This document shows, in pieces, positions 62,423-64,000 of a stretch of 64,000 bases of DNA (positions are counted from its first letter, which is position 1; the number at the start of each line of letters is the position of its first letter). Both the position numbers and the translations under genes were made by a program. This DNA comes from Bacillus sp. 03113 (GTDB taxonomy: Bacteria > Bacillota > Bacilli > Bacillales > Cytobacillaceae): NCBI RefSeq assembly GCF_006546985.1, contig NZ_VATK01000010.1, positions 1 to 64,000 of the forward strand, in the 5' to 3' direction. The notes beneath the pieces were generated by a model. The model saw nothing but the letters and a program-made list of their open reading frames with translations. It made no database searches and had not been told where the DNA came from.

Positions 62423-63121
62423 TCAATCCAACACTTCTATCATTGAAGAAAGTACTTGAATTTCCCTGAGTGGCTTATGATGACTTTCTGGCTGTCTCTT
62501 ACGGTGATTAAACCAAATTGCATGCCATCCTGCTTGATTTGCCCCAACAACATCGTTTGCCCATGAGTCGCCAATGTAGAGAAAGTTTTCTGGTGAAAAC
62601 GAAAACTTCTTGGCAGCTTCATGAAAAATATTTGGATCTGGTTTTGCGATTCCTATTTGATCTGAGATGAAAATACGATCACTCGAAATGTACCTAGTTA
62701 AACCTAACGCTTGAATTTTGTTCGATTGATGCTGGGTTGGCCCATTAGTGATAACGCCAAGTTCAAAGCCCATTTGCGAAAGCTTTGTCAGGATTTGAGG
62801 TGCTTCTGGGAATAATTCGATCGATGTAAGAGCTTTTTCATATTGAAGCTGAAATATTTGAGCTGCTTCTCTAGAAATGGTAAAGTCATAGCTTTTTAAA
62901 GCTTGAATGATTCGTTGAATTCGAAGCTCCTCAAGGGTTAATTCCTTTCGAATGTAGTTCTCCCAAAGAAGATCACTCGTGTGTCTAAAGGTCTTACATA
63001 CTGATTCTATTGAAAATTCCTTCGGAAAGCTTGGGAATATCTGTTGAAATGAATCTGAAAAAGGTTTTTGATGATCATGTAAAGTATCATCTAGATCAAA
63101 AAAGATTGCTTTAATTTTCAT
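62423..63121 (-). CDS. HAD-superfamily hydrolase (YjjG/YfnB-like phosphatase)
   Basis: A 232-residue haloacid-dehalogenase-type phosphatase. Motif I FFDLDDTLHDH (nucleophile and acid Asp), motif II VITNGPTQHQ, motif III Lys in IAKPDPNIFHEA, motif IV GDSWANDVVGA. A helical C1 cap lies between motifs I and II (about 20-95). This branch includes nucleotide phosphatases and house-cleaning enzymes; the substrate is not predictable. ATG behind TAGGAG. Downstream of the radical SAM gene by about 30 bases on the same strand, so possibly in one transcript. Confidence 0.88.
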   Translation of the reverse strand: MKIKAIFFDLDDTLHDHQKPFSDSFQQIFPSFPKEFSIESVCKTFRHTSDLLWENYIRKELTLEELRIQRIIQALKSYDFTISREAAQIFQLQYEKALTSIELFPEAPQILTKLSQMGFELGVITNGPTQHQSNKIQALGLTRYISSDRIFISDQIGIAKPDPNIFHEAAKKFSFSPENFLYIGDSWANDVVGANQAGWHAIWFNHRKRQPESHHKPLREIQVLSSMIEVLD

Positions 63122-63151
63122 AACTTTATTTCTCCTAAAAAATGATTCTAT

Positions 63152-64000
63152 TTATTGTATATCTCCGAAACAATTTGACTGATGTTTACTTCTCAGCACT
63201 TGCGGAATGTAAACACAGAATGGTTCACTTTCCATATAATCTCCGGTTACGGCATAGGCTCTTGAACGGGAGCCCCCGCAAATATGACGGAATTCGCAAA
63301 CACCACACTTGCCTTTATAGTTGTCTGGCTGGCGCAAATCCTTGAACACTTTCGCTTCACGGTAAATTTTTGCTAGCGGAGTTTCGCGAACGTTGCCTGC
63401 TATTATTGGCAGCAAACCGCTTGGCATCACATCACCAATATGTGAAACGAAGGCGAAACCATTCCCATCATTCACACCCTTGGGTGCACGTTTTAATCCA
63501 TCTATCATGGATGCGACGTCTTTTGTAATTGTATCCTCGTAATGTATTTCTCCCTTCTCAATTTTATGTTCTCGCATTTTTTGTTGCAGTACAACACGTC
63601 TATAATGCTGAGCGGCAGTTGTTTTAATATCAAAGGGTGCTGTTTTGCTTAAATGATATAGCCATATAAAAATCTTTTCATGTTCTAAAGGTGTTATACA
63701 ATCTTTAATTTGGCCTCTTCCGGTTGGTACCAATAGAAAGATATACCACATAACTGCTTTCAATTCACCGACGAGTTTTGCCATATCTTCTAAATGCTCA
63801 TAATTATAGCGGGATATCACCGTATTGATTTGCAGGGGCATTTGTAATTCATTTAAAATGTTTATTTTTTCAATGGTAAGATCAAACGATCCAGCTACTC
63901 CTCGAAAAGGATCATGAATGTCAGCTCTTGGTGCATCAAGACTAAAACCCCAACGAGAAAGCCCTACCTCTTTGGCACGCTCCATTTTTTCATTTGTTAC
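63152..64000 (-). CDS. Radical SAM/SPASM-domain protein, 3' part (start beyond window)
   Basis: An open frame runs from the right edge (64000) to a stop at 63152, about 282 codons. It covers the later part of a radical SAM barrel (LSRWGFSLDAPRADIHDPFR, MPLQINTVISRYNYEHLEDM) and a C-terminal SPASM domain with cysteines in CGVCEFRHICGGSRSRAYAV and EPFCVYIP. The CxxxCxxC cluster motif must be upstream of the edge. SPASM enzymes of this layout modify peptides or take part in heme d1-like or unknown pathways (resembling the TIGR04053 group). No peptide substrate gene is visible on this side. Confidence 0.8.
   Translation of the reverse strand, partial: VTNEKMERAKEVGLSRWGFSLDAPRADIHDPFRGVAGSFDLTIEKINILNELQMPLQINTVISRYNYEHLEDMAKLVGELKAVMWYIFLLVPTGRGQIKDCITPLEHEKIFIWLYHLSKTAPFDIKTTAAQHYRRVVLQQKMREHKIEKGEIHYEDTITKDVASMIDGLKRAPKGVNDGNGFAFVSHIGDVMPSGLLPIIAGNVRETPLAKIYREAKVFKDLRQPDNYKGKCGVCEFRHICGGSRSRAYAVTGDYMESEPFCVYIPQVLRSKHQSNCFGDIQ

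Noticed and set aside
62128-62469. Two ORFs of 75-81 codons on opposite strands
   Set aside because: Both are translations of the palindromic element and its flanks.
1-64000. CRISPR arrays, rRNA, tRNA or prophage
   Set aside because: No regularly spaced identical repeats, no rRNA or tRNA-like sequences and no phage structural genes noticed on either strand.

Overview
The window looks like the chromosome of a low-GC, spore-forming Bacillaceae species (Bacillus sensu lato, but not B. subtilis itself). The evidence is the B. subtilis-type bioWAFDBI operon, the yoaS-yozG-yoaT cluster, a class III fructose-1,6-bisphosphatase, PrsA, an IDEAL-domain protein and genes for spore sulfolactate synthesis. 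Strong AGGAGG-type ribosome sites and frequent TTG starts fit this. I see no rRNA, tRNA, CRISPR array or prophage.

Layout. 1-4.6 kb is an accessory patch. It holds the end of an IS3-family element, two IS110-type transposase fragments, a minus-strand operon encoding a Cfr-type 23S rRNA methyltransferase, a second ribosomal protein L3 and a SurA-N-like protein, and then a wrecked Tn554-type integrase. The Cfr operon is preceded by a 53-codon leader ORF and a set of mutually exclusive RNA helices that form a textbook ribosome-controlled attenuator. 4.6-10.4 kb carries an ABC exporter, small membrane proteins, an ArsR/reductase pair with matching operators and an SDR. 10.6-17.3 kb is the biotin operon behind a BirA operator. 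17.4-19.6 kb has a PadR/HAAS pair and gene remnants, including the front end of a GH32 sucrase. 19.8-24.8 kb is a LacI-controlled GH13 glucosidase plus sucrose-type PTS permease. 25-36 kb is a mixed stretch with decayed genes (GNAT, SDR), fbp, the yoa cluster and a dispersed intergenic repeat.

36-53 kb is an alpha-glucan locus: PrsA foldase, GH66 dextranase-type enzyme, a secreted beta-rich protein, two paralogous secreted GH31 glucosidases with duplicated control regions and terminators, a secreted GH13 amylase, and a divergent YesM/YesN two-component system with a solute-binding lipoprotein. I infer that starch-like glucan is cut and rearranged outside the cell under control of this sensor pair. 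53-59.5 kb holds thioredoxin, an IDEAL protein, an Rrf2 regulator, the two sulfolactate genes (comB, comA), a YitG-like transporter and rpiA. 59.6-64 kb has an unusual membrane FtsH-like protease, a nested palindromic element, a HAD phosphatase and a radical SAM/SPASM gene cut by the window edge.

The strongest candidate for an undescribed system is the leader-controlled Cfr / variant L3 / SurA-like operon: it would combine rRNA modification with replacement of the ribosomal protein next to the modified base, switched on by ribosome stalling. All calls come from reading the sequence; no database search was run. Comparisons with known proteins are from memory.
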